From NCBI GenBank assembly GCA_010279815.1, contig QEOQ01000508.1:4637939-4701938 (forward strand): DNA of 64,000 bases. Reading direction: 5' to 3'. The notes below the pieces were generated by a model, which was given only the letters and a program-made list of their open reading frames with translations, was not told where the DNA came from and searched no databases. The translations under genes and the position numbers were made by a program. The DNA comes from Brachionus plicatilis. Lineage: Eukaryota > Rotifera > Eurotatoria > Ploima > Brachionidae. Of the stretch, positions 45,983-60,000 are shown piece by piece (within the stretch, counting starts at the first letter, position 1; each line of letters opens with the position of its first letter).

Positions 45983-48778
45983 GAAAAAATTTGAATTTTT
46001 TAAAAATTAATTGAAAGCAAACATGGGGATTAAAACGACGGCTATTTTAAGTCTGACAGACGCTGGGTTTTTTCAAAATTATTTAAATTTTTTTTTTATT
46101 TTTTAAACCAGGGTCAAATTCAATTAATTTTGTTTGTGCTGCTCAAATGTTAATTATCTGCACTGCCTAGATAGTTGAAAATCCTAGAGTTTAGTATCAC
46201 ATTATTTTTTAAAGAGAATTTTGTTAAATAAACACAATTTTTTTCTCAGCAATTTATAACTTAAGAACAAAGTCTGCTTTAAAACTTATTAAATTTCAGA
46301 CCAATTTTCTCTCCAGATACTCAACAGCAAATTGAATGCGCTTTTTACCATTTTTTTCTTATCCAAATAAATATTTCTTAGTAAATTATCTAACAACTAA
46401 TGGACAAAATTTTTAAGTAATCTCAAGTATTTTAATTGATTGTCAAGAAACGAAGCCATTATGTGTCAAAAGCAATAGAAGCGTAATTAATTTGTCAATA
46501 AATTCGAAAATGTGCCCATTTGATTCGGGCGTCTAAATTTTTTTGGAATTACATTTTCTAGTTTATAGGAAAAATCAAATTAAAACTATGATTAATAATC
46601 AACATCCGTATTTTTAAATAAATTGTGTTTTAATTCGATTATTTAGAAGAACAAAAATTGCTAGATAGGAAACGGCAAACTCCATGATTTTGATAGGGAT
46701 AATTCATGCGAGGCTCTTATTTCATCCATGGCTTTTGCTTCTAATTCAAAAATCATTAGCAAACAAAATTTGCTCTTTTCTTCTCAAAATTTGAAACAAT
46801 TGATTTTGAAAGTGTATTAAAATATAAATATTTTATTTCTTATACACTGTTGTTATTCGATTTTTCTTGATTTTTTTTAATAATTTATTTCTATTTTTGT
46901 TTGATTCATTTTTCATCATGTTTTTAAAATCCATATTAATGATTTATAATTATTTTGTGTTGATTAATTTTTTTCAATGGAAAATTAAAGTTATTTGTTC
47001 CACCAAAGCGGCTTAGTCTTCAGTCGACAGGATTTTACACCTTTCAGAAACACTGAATTACTAATTGCTTTTCTTTTTTTCTTCTTCTTTTTGTAGATCT
47101 GTATTGCGCTGTAGCTCTTTCGAAATGAAAATTTCAAAAAATAATTAATTAGTAAAAATAGCAAATAAAATAATATTTTTTTCATTTAATTTTAATTTTT
47201 TATTCTTAATTTAATACTTAAACAAAAAAAAAACACTAACATGAAGCCTCAAAAGAAGGCTCTGATATCCAGATTAAAAATTTACCTCGGTATTTTCGAA
47301 AAATATTTTTTAAAATAAATTAGTAACAATCCTGATGCAAATCTTTTTGGCATTACTTTAGACCACGGAAAGAATAGACTTAAACTGATCCCAAATATTT
47401 TTGTAGTAATTTCCTAATGATTTAACATTGAGATTCCATTTTTTATTTGCTTTAGAATTATTTTTTTATATAATGTTAATTATACTCTTTTTATATTAGC
47501 TCTACAATCAGAGTAGTTAGAAAAGTGATGGCTATGCTAGGTGAATGCAATGCTTACATCATTTATCCGCCAATATTAATATTATGTATTTGAATTGCCA
47601 CAATATAATAATTTAGTGAAATATTTGTTTAGCATAAAAATAAAAATGGGTTTTAAATGAATCTAAACATTAAAATGTTACTAAAAGGAGCAAATTCGTA
47701 TTAAAAATTTAAAAATTTAAGATCAAATTTAAAAAGTAATAAAAGTTTGTTCGATTTAAAATTTTAATAATTGAAATAAGTTAAGTTAAAATAAGTGAAT
47801 TTTTTAGGAGCGTTATTTTTTCGATATCGCATTTTCTCACACTTTTATAAAGCGAATGCTAGCGACTTTGGACCACTGTGACCACTTTTGGATCACCAAT
47901 AAATGAGTTTGAAAAAAAATAAATAAGGTGAGCGCCAAATAAATTTTTCTTTTGAAATTAAAATTTTGAACAAAAAACAAATCTTATTTTGATGCATATT
48001 TTTTTAAATTAGATTTTTTAGTTTAAATTTTCTAAATAGCAATTTTCAAAAATGATTTTAAAATTTCATTTTTATAATTCATACAGTAAAATTGTTTATT
48101 AAAAATAAAAACTGATTTTTTTGAGAAAATAATTAAATTTTGAAACATCCCTTATAATTAAAAAAATATTATCATATACTCAATATACTTTTAAATTTTT
48201 TTTTTAAATGTTCTGTCCTCAACCAGAAGTATATTCAATTAGTTTTCTATGGCTTAAATTCTTGTCACCGGATCTAATATTCACATTTGTACCCTTGGAT
48301 CGGGAAAAAGATTTCACTATATCACAATGTAAACATCTAGAAGAATTAATTTTCTAATTAATTTACCTCCTAAATTCATATTCTTTTCTAAATGGCGATA
48401 AAATACCTGATAAACATGTGAATTGTAAGATGTGAGTTGATAACTTGGCTTTCGCTAGTCAGTGCCTAGATTATCAAAAATTTTTTTCTAATTCTCAGGT
48501 ATTTATTCTTAATTATTGTAAATAGACATAATTTTCTCTAACGCAAAATTATTAAGATTTTTGCTAAATATTATAAGGATATTAGGATTGATTCTCTTCA
48601 GATTTTTAACTAAAATTCTCGGAAAATCGAACAAACTTTTTGTTCAACTATTTTAAATTAATGGAATTTTTTTTTCGTTTTACATAGATTTGCGGGAAAA
48701 ATCGCTCAAATAAACGCAAATAAATGGAATATGTGATTAAATTGAGCTATTTGAGGCAATTTTTACCTATTGACTAAA

Positions 48779-51700
48779 ATGATCACACTTGGACACCAAA
48801 CGTCTTCACCGACCAAAAAATCAGCTAATTTTCAGCTCAGTAGTGAGCCTTATGGATACGAGCCTTCCAAAGCTTCTTATTTAGTCGACTATTACACCGA
48901 GTCAGGCGATGACGAATATCATCAAAATGAACAAGCACAAACTCCACATTTTGGCATCAATCAGAAACGAGTGGTGATTAATGTAGGTGGTGTTAGACAC
49001 GAAATGCTCTGGAAATCATTGGAACGTTTGCCCAAGACTCGGCTCGGCAAGCTTCGCTTTGCCAAAGATTTTGAGGAAATTCAAGAGCTGTGTGATGACT
49101 ATGATCCTAATGGAAATGAGTTTTTTTTTGATAGAAGTTCGCGTACTTTCGCATCAGTGGTCAACTTTTACCGAACTGGTAAACTGCATCTAGTTGAAGA
49201 CATTTGCGTGTTGTCATTTCATGACGACTTGGATTACTGGGGAATACACGAGTTCTATTTGGAACCGTGCTGTCAGCACAAGTATTATCAAAGAAAAGAG
49301 CTTGTTATGGAAGAAATGCGCAAGGAAGAGGAGCTTTTGCGCGAAAGAATTATTGAGGAAAATTTTGGATGCTGTTGTCCGCTTGTCAGAAAAAAAGTCT
49401 GGGATTTAATGGAAAAACCGCAAACCTCAAAAGCAGCTAGAGTAAAAAAATTTTTAATTTTTTTTCATTTTTTTGAGTCTTGTCTAATTGATGGACTAGG
49501 GTCCAGATAATTTTCAAACTGTAAATTGATAGAAAATTTTTTAAATTTCAGGGACAAAATAAAAAATTAAATTTTTAGGACCGCTTAAAAATTTATTTAT
49601 TTATTCATTTATTTACTTGTATCATTTATACATTCTATTCGAACTAAGACTTATTCAAATAAATGGTTAATAAATTTAAAAGAATATTAATAATATTTAA
49701 GATTTTTAAATTAAATTTTAAACGTAGCTTTTTTTTAAAGAGCTGATAAGATTGAAAATTAAAGAAGCTAGAAAGAATTAAAATATAAATAGCAAATCTA
49801 CAATAAGTTATAAAAATGCATAGTTAAACTTAAAGTTTTAGTAAAACTTCACATGTATAAATTTACTTATTTCTATATTAAATAAATTTTATAAAATTAC
49901 TTTATTTAGACAAAAATGCTCTTTATCCTTTTTCAATGTAAAAATACTTTTTATGTCCGGAAAAAAATTTAAATATTTTGTCTTGTTCTTTCTTTTTGGT
50001 TTGATCTGTATCTAAATCAGATTATTCGGTGGAACTGAATTAAATATTTATATAGAAAAGTAATTTCTTAAGAGATCACTTAACCTGTGATCCATTTAAC
50101 TTTTTCAATTTTTAGTTTATTTTCTGTATCAGTTTATTTCGGAAGAAGTCGAGGAAATTTCAGAATGAATCCAACAACTGAACTCTGAACGAATTGTAAT
50201 TTATGTTAACCTGATTAAGAGAATGAGTTTAGACATGGAATATTATTGAGCCAATAAGTACTTAATAGAGACTAGCTAATGCATTAAAATTGATGATAAC
50301 AAGTAGAAAAATTTGATAAAAATAATAAATTTTCCATTAATAATTTTGGTTTTTTGAAATAAAATTTAAGATGAAAAAATCCACTTTATTTGTTAATTTC
50401 GATTAAATTTAAAAAATTTTCCACCAATTTATTAAATTGATTGTACCTATATTAAATGTCCATCAATTTAGAGTATGAACATTTCCTGAACAAATATCCT
50501 TCAATTTGATATGACCCTTTTTTCTATTTTTTTTATTTTTTTTTAAATTAACTTATAAAAGATAATCGCAATTTTATCCATATTTTTCATTGTTGTATCA
50601 TCAGTAGCTTTAACTTTGAACACAATACCCGAATTACAGACCAAAGTTCCAGTATCCACACACGTTCCAAAAGTAACATTTGTCAACTCGACACACAATG
50701 TCACCGAAATAGTGCCAAATCCAAGCTTACACCACGGCAATGTGCTGACCATAAACAACGTGAACTACACTCTGACAGATAATCCGCATTTGGAGTCAGT
50801 CGAAGCGGTATGCATGATTTGGTTCACTCTAGAACTAGTGCTTAGATTTTGGTCGGCGCCAAATAAAATAAAATTTTTAAAAAGTCCCTTAAATTTCATT
50901 GATTTTGTGGCCATTTTGCCCTATTATGTATCTTTGTTTGTTCTCAATCAACAATACGAAAATTTCAACAATGCTCGTCGATTGATACAGGTGTTTAGGG
51001 TGTTGAGAATTTTGCGGGTGCTTAAACTGGCACGTCACTCAACTGGCCTGCAGTCTTTGGGCTACACACTCAAACAAAGCTACAAGGAACTAGGCTTGCT
51101 AATGACTTTTATGGCGATTGGAATTTTGCTCTTTTCCAGTCTGGCCTATTTTGCCGAAAAAGAAGAGTATCAGACAAAATTTACCTCGATTCCGGCGGCA
51201 TTTTGGTGGGCCTCCATCACCATGACTACAGTCGGCTATGGCGACATCTATCCCATAACTCTACCCGGAAAAATTGTTGGCAGCATTTGTTGCATTTGCG
51301 GCGTTTTAGTGATAGCATTGCCGATTCCCATCATTGTAAATAATTTTGCCGATTTCTACAAAGAGCAAACAAGAAAAGAAAAAGCCTTAAAGCGAAAAGA
51401 AGAGCTGATCAAAGCTAGACTTAGTGGAAGCCTCGTTTCGGTCAGTAATCATATAGCCAAGACTAAAACTTTGCCCAATATTTCTATTCGATATGGTTTG
51501 CCAAACAATCCGGCAACCAGAAACTCAGCCCGATTTAATAAATCTAAATTGGTTTTTAAAGAAAGCAATTTGGAAAAATTGGAAACCCCCCCTCCGTCGC
51601 CAAATGCCAACATGTCGCCCATTTCATCAGACCACTCATTTTCGGTGAAAAAAAATCCCAACACCAATGTGCCAAGTATTAGATTTTCGGACCATTATAC

Positions 51701-52037
51701 TTGTGAGGTGAAGGAGACACCAAGAGTAATAACTTTCGAGGATGACGCAAAAAGTGCCAAAACAGCAGATGACTTTTCTAAAAGCTTGCCTTATTTTGAA
51801 CAAATAAATCTTGATGATCGCAGTGGACTTGTAAATAATAGAGAGGAGATCAGAATGGTCAAGGATAAGTTGAAAGAGATAAAGAATGAGCAGAAAAAAC
51901 AAAATGGTCTAAATGTGACCAATTTGAGCACAATGGCAGTGGTTTTGAAGCGAAGTCATGAAGTGATTAATAAAATTTTACCTCGTAGCTCATCAGAATA
52001 CAATGCTAGTACTCAAAATTCAAAACAAGTAGATTAA
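48779..52037 (+). CDS. Shab (KCNB): Voltage-gated potassium channel, Shab/Kv2 subfamily
   Basis: A tetrameric delayed-rectifier K+ channel of the plasma membrane. Exon 1 (48779-49441) and exon 2 (50562-52037) join in phase 0 across a 1.1-kb intron, giving 712 residues. The start is the ATG of [11 protein letters not shown]; no ATG lies in frame upstream of it. T1 domain at about 64-165: [36 protein letters not shown] and FYRTGKLH, then [16 protein letters not shown]. The linker [16 protein letters not shown] is a Kv2 hallmark. S1 opens exon 2. S4 is [15 protein letters not shown] at about 361, the filter is [10 protein letters not shown] at about 444, and S6 has [15 protein letters not shown]. 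The C-terminal ~235 residues are Ser/Lys-rich. A proximal-restriction-cluster-like basic/Ser segment is plausible but not certain. Confidence 0.95.
49442..50561 (+). other. Kv2 intron
   Basis: GTAAAA donor after AAR and an AAAAG acceptor before [11 protein letters not shown]-rich and without features; a T/A-rich ATTTATTTATTCATTTATTT run is at 49594-49616. Confidence 0.85.
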
Positions 52038-54096
52038 ATATCTAGTTTAATAGATTAATATGATTTTTTTTATTTTCTTATAGAATGATTTTTATGAAGA
52101 GTCAAACTTAAAAATGGCAAGGAAAAAATTTCAAGTTTAAAATGAAATCGAATTAAGTGTTCGATTGGCATCGACTGATAAAATGATGATTGTTGAAATT
52201 TGAAATGTTTTTGTAAAAAAAAAAAACTTAATCTTACCGGTATTTAAATGTTTTTTTTTTATTCAAAGTTTTTTCAGAACAAAACTAGTCTTTTTTTATT
52301 CAAAATTTATTCTAAAATTAATCATATTTTGTAAATTTTTTTTTAAAAATATTTAATCATTATAAATAGTTGAATTATCATTTAGAATATTTTTAATTAA
52401 AAAAAAATTAATCAGCGTTTTTAGTAATACTATGGTTACAGAAATTGAATCACGATCAATTAATCTTAACAAACACATAAATATTGTGAAATTCTTTACA
52501 AATTAAACAAAAATATTTCCTTTTTTTAATTAAATTTTAAATTAATTTCAAGATTGAAAGTCAATCAAAATGCTAGTACCAATATCTCAAGAGGGAGGTT
52601 AAAACTTCATTTATTCAAATTAATTATAAATTTATAAATACAAAACAAAATTTTTGAAGGTATTATTTTAATCTAGAATAAAATACATGATTTCTTTTTA
52701 AAATAAATCAAACAAAAATTTTTAATGTTTATTTTTTGTCTTTTTCCGATTATTTTAGTTGAAAAAATGCAACAAATCATGATAAACAATAATATAATTT
52801 ATTTTGAAAATTTTTATTATTTTTAATTTTAACTCTTCAAAAAAGGGAATATTTTTATTCAATTTTTACTGAATTTCATAACGATAAACATAAAAAGGAT
52901 AATTCAAGATACTTGCCAAAATAAAACACAGCAATTTGAAATTGTAAAATGAAAATGAATTAAAAATTCAAAAAGAAATATTTAATTAAATCTTTAATGA
53001 TGCTAATTTATGAATAATTATTTGAAATTTAACTTCAAACTACAGTCAAAACTTAATTTTTTGCTGGGCAAAACTCTAGTAAATTTTTTAAAAGCTTTCT
53101 TCTTCGAAGTTTCAAATTTCTTTTTAGACTTTCTATATAATTTTAGTTTTCAGTAGAAAATTTGTTATTATTTAATTATTTTTAATGATGCAAATGTTGT
53201 AAAGCTAACAAACAAAAAATCATTTTACTTTAATTAAATTTTGAAATGTTTAATGTAAGAGATAAAAAAATCAATTTTATCATTTAATCTTAAAATTGCA
53301 TGAACTGAAATTTAATTATCACTAAAAACACAAACAATACATAATAAATTATAAGAATATTTTAAATTTTCTCTTTCTATAACTTTTTTATTGATATAAA
53401 TTGAGCGCTATCTTAGTTATTGTTTAAATGCAAAAATTTTAAATATTTCTGCTATTCAACTAAATTTTGGAATAAAAAAAAATTGCTATTTTCATATGTA
53501 TCGGGGATACTTTTAAAAACTTTTGGTTTATTTATTACTTAATCTCAGATAAAAAAGTTTTCTGAGATTAAAATAATTGAACTTTATATTAGAATAAACA
53601 AATTCATCATAAAAAAAATTTAAGTTAAAATAACTAGGTATCATAGTGAATTAAAAAATCATTCAATCTAAATCTAAAATAACATATTCAAATCTTTAAG
53701 AAAATTATTGCATTTTTTGCCTTTCTCAAATAGAATTCACTGGGATACAATGATTTAATTAATTAAAAAAGGGAAAAAAATCATAGATTTAATAATACTT
53801 TAAAAATATTACCTAAAAAAAAATTAAAATAAGATTTAATTAATTAAAAAAATTCGATTAAACCAAGGCTTCAAATTACTTACGCAAAGCAAAATAAAAA
53901 TTAATTAACAAATAAAATACACTTGTGAAACGGCATCCTTTAAAATAAAATCAAGAATCTTTAAAAAAAAATTCGAATGAAAAAAAAAACCTAAAAATCT
54001 AAAATTACCATGGTACTGTAGACAATACAGGTTTAATCTAAAGTCCCAAAAAAAATATTTCTCAATTTATTCTTATTTTTCTTGATTAAAGTGAAA
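52038..54096. other. Intergenic between Kv2 and Nav
   Basis: 2.06 kb, AT-rich. It contains a hairpin with 11-bp perfect arms (TTAATCTCAGA, 53539-53571). It must include the Kv2 3'UTR and the Nav promoter; neither was pinpointed. Confidence 0.5.
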
Positions 54097-57000
54097 ATGA
54101 CAAGTTGCTTTAAGAAGATTAAAGAATTTTTTTCGCCTAAAAAAGAGGCTACATGTCTTGAGGAGGACGAAGAGGGCGAAGTTTTTAGACTTCTAAGTCC
54201 AAATTTACTCGCCCGCTTTGAGGAAATGCGAACTGAGAGACAAAAACGCATTAAACAAAATGAATCTAAGGAGATTGTGATGCGTGAGAAGATAGTTGAT
54301 CATGAAATAATTTACGAAACAGAGTCTGGAGAAAACGAAGATGATGACTTGTATGAAGATTTCGATGATACAGATCCTCAGCTATCCGAAGGGAGTCAAG
54401 TACCTATTAGATTAGGCTTGATTCCGCGGAAAATATTCCAACGACCAGCGATAGAAATTGATCCTTACATCAATAAGACTGAACAAGTAGAAGATAAAAT
54501 TTTTATTTACATGATTAATAAATATACAATTTAGTCTTTTGTGGTTATATCAAAACGCTTCACAAAACCAGTAATTTCTAGGTTCTCCTCAACTAATTCT
54601 TTATTCTTTCTCTCACCATTCAACAAATTCAGAAGATTCTTAATTTGGATTATTACTTGGCAGTAACTTTATCAGAATAAAAGAAATTTTTTTTCGATAA
54701 AAATTATTCAAGGTTTTTTGATTGGTTTATGATTCTGACCATATTGGTAAATTTGATAATTCTAGCAATTCCTTTAGAGACTAGCCAAGCAAGCATTACC
54801 GAGTAAATATTCAAATTAATTTAATAAATGCCAATTATTTTGCTTTATTTAAAAGATATGTATTCAATTCAATTTATACTATTGAAGCAATTTTAAAAAT
54901 ACTTGCAAGAGGCTTTTTCTTGAATCCTTACACTTATATTCGTGATCCATGGAACATTTTAGATTTTGGGATATTGATTATATCTTGGGTGACTATAATA
55001 GTAAATGCAGCAGTTGTCGGGTCATCGGTCAATCTATCAGCATTAAGGGCATTTAGAGTATTAAGAGTTCTTAAAACAGTGAATATTATTACAGGCTTAA
55101 AAATAGTGGTAAGCTCCATGTTGCGAGCATTACCAATGTTTCTACAAGTGATCGGTTTGATGGGTTTATTATGTGCCATTTTTGCTTTGTTTAATCTCCA
55201 AGCTTATCAAAGAACATTCAGCCAAAAGTGTGTCAAGACATATTCGGATAATTCACTCTCGTATTCAGATTGGATCCGAAATGAGGCTAATTGGTACTTT
55301 GACCCCAGCGGATCAAACACTTGGCTTCCTTGTGCAAATGGCTCGGTCTCCAATGAAGGCAGAACTTGTCCGTCTGGATACACATGCTTAAGAGGCATTG
55401 GTCAAAATCCACGATATGGTACCAAACATTTTGACAACTTTGGTTTTTCCATGATGCTTACTTTTCAAATTTTTACACTCGACTACTGGGATGATGTTTA
55501 TCAAACTGTTCTAGACACGTCTGGCATCTGGAACATGGTTTATTTTATTGTATTAATATTTGCAGGAGCTTTTTATTTGATCAATTTAACCTTTCCTGTT
55601 GTGGCAATAGCCTATTACACGGAAGTCAAAATAGCGGCAATGGTTTTTAAAAAAATGAATAAAAATAAATTTTGAAAATTAATATATTATATTCTAGAAA
55701 CAAGATGAAGCCGAAAAAGAGCTAGTTTTTGATTTTAAGATGCTGAAAGCAAAAATTGCTGAGCGTCAAAAAGAATTGGAAGAATTAGAAAAGAAGAAAA
55801 AGTCAAGCGAAAAAAAAAGTTGTGTCGAAGAATCAGATGAAGAAGATGTGCCAACTGAGGGATTTTGGCCCAGACTCACTGATGGTCAATTTAAAGACGA
55901 TAGTGATGTGGCTAAAATAGCCGATATACAGCTTAGTGAAAATCTTGGAGGATTTAATAGTATTATTGAAGAGGGTCTACCAACAGCTCGTAATTTTACA
56001 CTTTATTCATTCTTTTTTTGTTGATTAGAAAATTTTTGAAGATTTTCACGGACGTGATTTAGTTGCAGATGACAGAAGCTGTTATCCTTGTCTCAAACTA
56101 GGACCAGTTCACCTTAAATATATAAAAGTGCAAAATTTTTTTCTAAAAATAGTTGAGAACATTTATTTTGAACTGTTTATCGCGTTCTGTATTATTTTTA
56201 ATACGATAGTTATGGCAATACAATATGATGGTCAACCACAGAGTATAGATGATTTACAAAATATTACCAACTATGTATAATTTATTAATTTAAATTATTT
56301 ATTTTTTAACTTTTAAAAATTAAAGGTTGTATTTGGAATTTTTGTGATTGAGGCAATACTTAAAATAATTGCTTTGGGTCGATTGTATTTTCTAGATGGA
56401 GGAAATTGGTTCGATTTGATAATCATCGTTTTGAGCATAGTTGACTTTGCTGTGCCGAATATTAGCGGCTTGTCTGTGTTCCGAACATTTAGACTAGTAA
56501 ATTAGAAAATGCTCTTATTCCTTATACTAATTTTAGATTAAAAAATTTAGTTGCGTATTTTCAAATTGGCTAAAACTTGGAAAACTATGTCTAAAATTCT
56601 GAGAATAATTGCCAGCACATTGCCTTCTCTTTTTTTTATAATTATTGTATTGACAATTTTAATTTTTATATTTGCCGTTCTTGGAAATGGTCTATTCGAA
56701 GATTCATATAGAAATTATTATGGCTCATCTACACCTTAGTAAGAATTTAGAATTTTTATTCTTTCTCTTAATTAATACTGGAATAAATTTGGCCTACTAT
56801 TTTTTTTTCACCAAAAAATATACTATTTAACAATTTATTTATCTTTTATAAAAAATCATTAATTAATTAAGTTAAATTTTTCAATTTAATATATCTGTTA
56901 ATGAACAGAATGTAGTTTTATTAAATAAAAATTTTATTTTCTTTATTTTTTAAGAAATCAAATCAATAATCTATTCAAATCTTATTGATTCGTTAATTTT

Positions 57001-60000
57001 GTCATTTTTTACATGAGAGAAATTATTCTAGATAAAAAAGGTGCAACAAAGTATGTTGCACTTTATTGCACTATTTTTTCTAATATTTTTTATTAACTTT
57101 AATTTTACTTTATTAAAAAATGAAGAATTTTTGTTCAATTTTTTTTTGAGATTAACAATACCCTTTTTGTTTTTTAATTAAATTGAGTTGGGTATTCTTC
57201 CACGATTCTTTTTGAAACCAATATTTTTAAACATTAAAGCTAAAACCGATTTGGATCAATTTAGTATTAACTGCGGACTGCTATTTGCAAATTTTCCAAA
57301 TAATTTTTACTCCTATTATATTTTTTAAATATTTTTTAAAAATTTTTTAAAAATTTAAAAATTATTTTTACATGTGTAGGTGCTAAATTGCCATTTAGTT
57401 TTATTTAACTTTACCATTTTTGACCAAAATCAAATTTAAAATTCTTAATCATTTTCGAGTTCAATCATTTTATAAATGTTTATTAGAGCATAAGTGACTT
57501 TTGGTATTAAAAATATTCTTAAAATTGAAAAATTTTTCGTTTGTTAAGCAACTTTTTTTATGCATGTAAATAAAAATTTTTTTTGGTGAAAAATAAAAAT
57601 ATAATAGTTAGAAAAAGAAATTATTCTCAATAAATTTTTTTAAGTTGGAATTTTTTGGATGTGCCACATGCTATTTTGATGTTGTTTCGAACTTTTAATG
57701 GTGAAAGGATTCAGCCTGAGACTGAGTGCTGGCTTGCGGCAGGCCCACTTTGCATTATTGTTTTCTACCCAATAACAATATTTGGCAATTTAATGATTTT
57801 AAATATGGTTTTGGCAGTTTTGTTGGCAGCGTTTGATCCTGAAAATTTAAAAAAATTTGAAAAAAATGACAAAGACCAAAGAATTGAAAGAGAAATTGAA
57901 CGTTTTAAGAAGTTGTTTAAAAAATTGTTCTCGTGTTGTTTCTGTGCATGTTGCGAAAGTCTGTCATGTTTTAAAAAGAAAGTTAGTCCTGAAACTGATC
58001 TAGAAACTTCATTGGATTCAACTGATATTGGTCAAGATTCTTTTTTGAATAAAGAAAAAGCCAAAATTATCGAGGAAGAACGACATCGTAAAGAAATGCT
58101 CAAAAAAAAAGAAAACATGAAAAAAATCCAAGAGAAAAATACCACAAAAAAGCCAAAAAATGTTCTTGAAAGATGTTTTCCAATTTTTTTTTATACTAAG
58201 TAATCACTTTTTTTAAAAAAGAAATTAATATCGATAACTTTTTATTCAGAGTTTTTAAATATGCCAATGATGAAAACAAAGGATATCAAGTTTGGAAAAA
58301 AATTCGAAAAATTACTCTATTTATAATAGAAAATCCAATTTTTGAGATTATAATTATGGTGACAATTTTCTTGAGCAGCTTGGCCCTTTGCTTTGAAGAT
58401 GTAAATTTGAAGACTGGGAGTCAAGAGGCAGAAATCATCAAAATATTTGATTACATATTTACGGGAATTTTTATCATAGAAATGATATTGAAAATATTCG
58501 GTCTCGGAATCAAAAAATACTTCACAGACCCTTGGTGTCTACTTGATTTTTTTATAGTTATTGTAAGAATTGCGTCAATTTTAGAATTCAAATGTTTATT
58601 GATAATTTAAAGGTTTCGATTGTAAGTGTAGGTTTGACTGCAAGCAATTCTGGTACTAACTTGAGTTTTCTAAGAGCTCTAAGAACACTCAGAGCTATAA
58701 GACCATTAAAAGCCATATCTCGACTAAACGGAATCAAAGTAACTTTAAACAAAAAAAAATGATAAAAATTATTTAAAAATCTTTTTATTTTAGACAATAA
58801 TTTATTCTTTGTTTTATTCTGTACCATCAATAATTAATGTTTTAATTGTTTGCATGATATTTTGGTTGATTTTTAGCATCATTGGAGTGACTTTATTCAA
58901 AGGCAGATTCTACAAATGTGTCGACTCATCAACTGGTGCCAAATTAACCAATATTAAAACAAAAGAACAATGCCTGGCCACCAGCGGAGCTTTATGGTAC
59001 AATTCAAAAATAAATTTTGATAATGTTGCTATAGGATTTCTGGCTCTTTTTCAAGTAGCCACATTCCAAGGTCAGTTACCATTAGCTGTGATAATGTGGC
59101 TGAAAATTTAATTTTTCTTAAGGATGGATAGAGATAATGCAAGATTCAGTGGACATAACAGATGTAGGACAACAGCCTATTGAAAGAAATAGTGAATGGG
59201 TGTACATATTTTATATAGCATTTATTTTGATCGGCGCTCAGTTTATACTTCGACTGATAATAGCAGTAATTATCGACAATTTTAATCATTTAAAAAAGCA
59301 ATTTCAAGTGGGCGTCATCGACATTTTTTTGACCCAAAATCAATTAAAATATTTACAAACAATGAATCAGATAGGCATAGCTTATCCAAACAAATCAATG
59401 AAAAGACCTAAGGTACTTGATCTTATTTTATTTTCAATGATTGTTAATTATTTTTTGTAAGAATAAAGTAATGAGTTTTGTTTATGACATGGCAACAAGT
59501 CCCAAATTCGAAATTTCAATAACAATCGTTATTGTTCTAAATATGTTGGTGGTAGGCTTTAGATATTACCAAAATCCATTGATTCAAATAAATTCCATAA
59601 ACGTGGTTAACACAATTTTTGTGACTATTTATGGCCTTGAGACCATCTTTAAAATAGTTGGTCTGAGACTTCATTTTTTTAGAGATCTATGGAACATCTT
59701 CGACTTGATAATAAACATTTTATCAATTTTATGTAAGTTTTTAAAGTCTGACCAGAATTGTCACTTTTGAGCAATGATTTATCTAATTTCTCTCAGGTAC
59801 AATTACAGATTTATAAAGGCCAAATTGAAGTGTCAGATCAAATTTAAAGATCAAAACGATCATTTAAAATTTTAAAACCTAATTAATTTAATAATTTTGA
59901 TAATTTAAAAAAAAATAAATACTAAACATTACTTGACATGGACTGTATAATAGTTGTTCATAATCAAATTAGCATCAATTGTAGCAATAATTGACATCAA

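Larger units (their letters stand above)
38077..48778. other. 10.7-kb gene-poor AT-rich stretch upstream of Kv2
   Basis: No ORF with coding character; the two longest minus-strand ORFs (40760-41008, 46991-47185) are low-complexity. It holds a LINE-tail-like fragment (41202-41270), a 239-bp MITE (45744-45982) and a short TG run (39952-39963). A mixed-composition patch at about 44870-45120 has TATAAAAG and AATAAAG. Distal regulatory sequence of Kv2 or the cadherin promoter may lie here but cannot be recognised. Confidence 0.55.

Noticed and set aside
46991..47185. 64-codon minus-strand ORF with Lys run
   Set aside because: The Lys run reflects a T-rich tract; no family resemblance.
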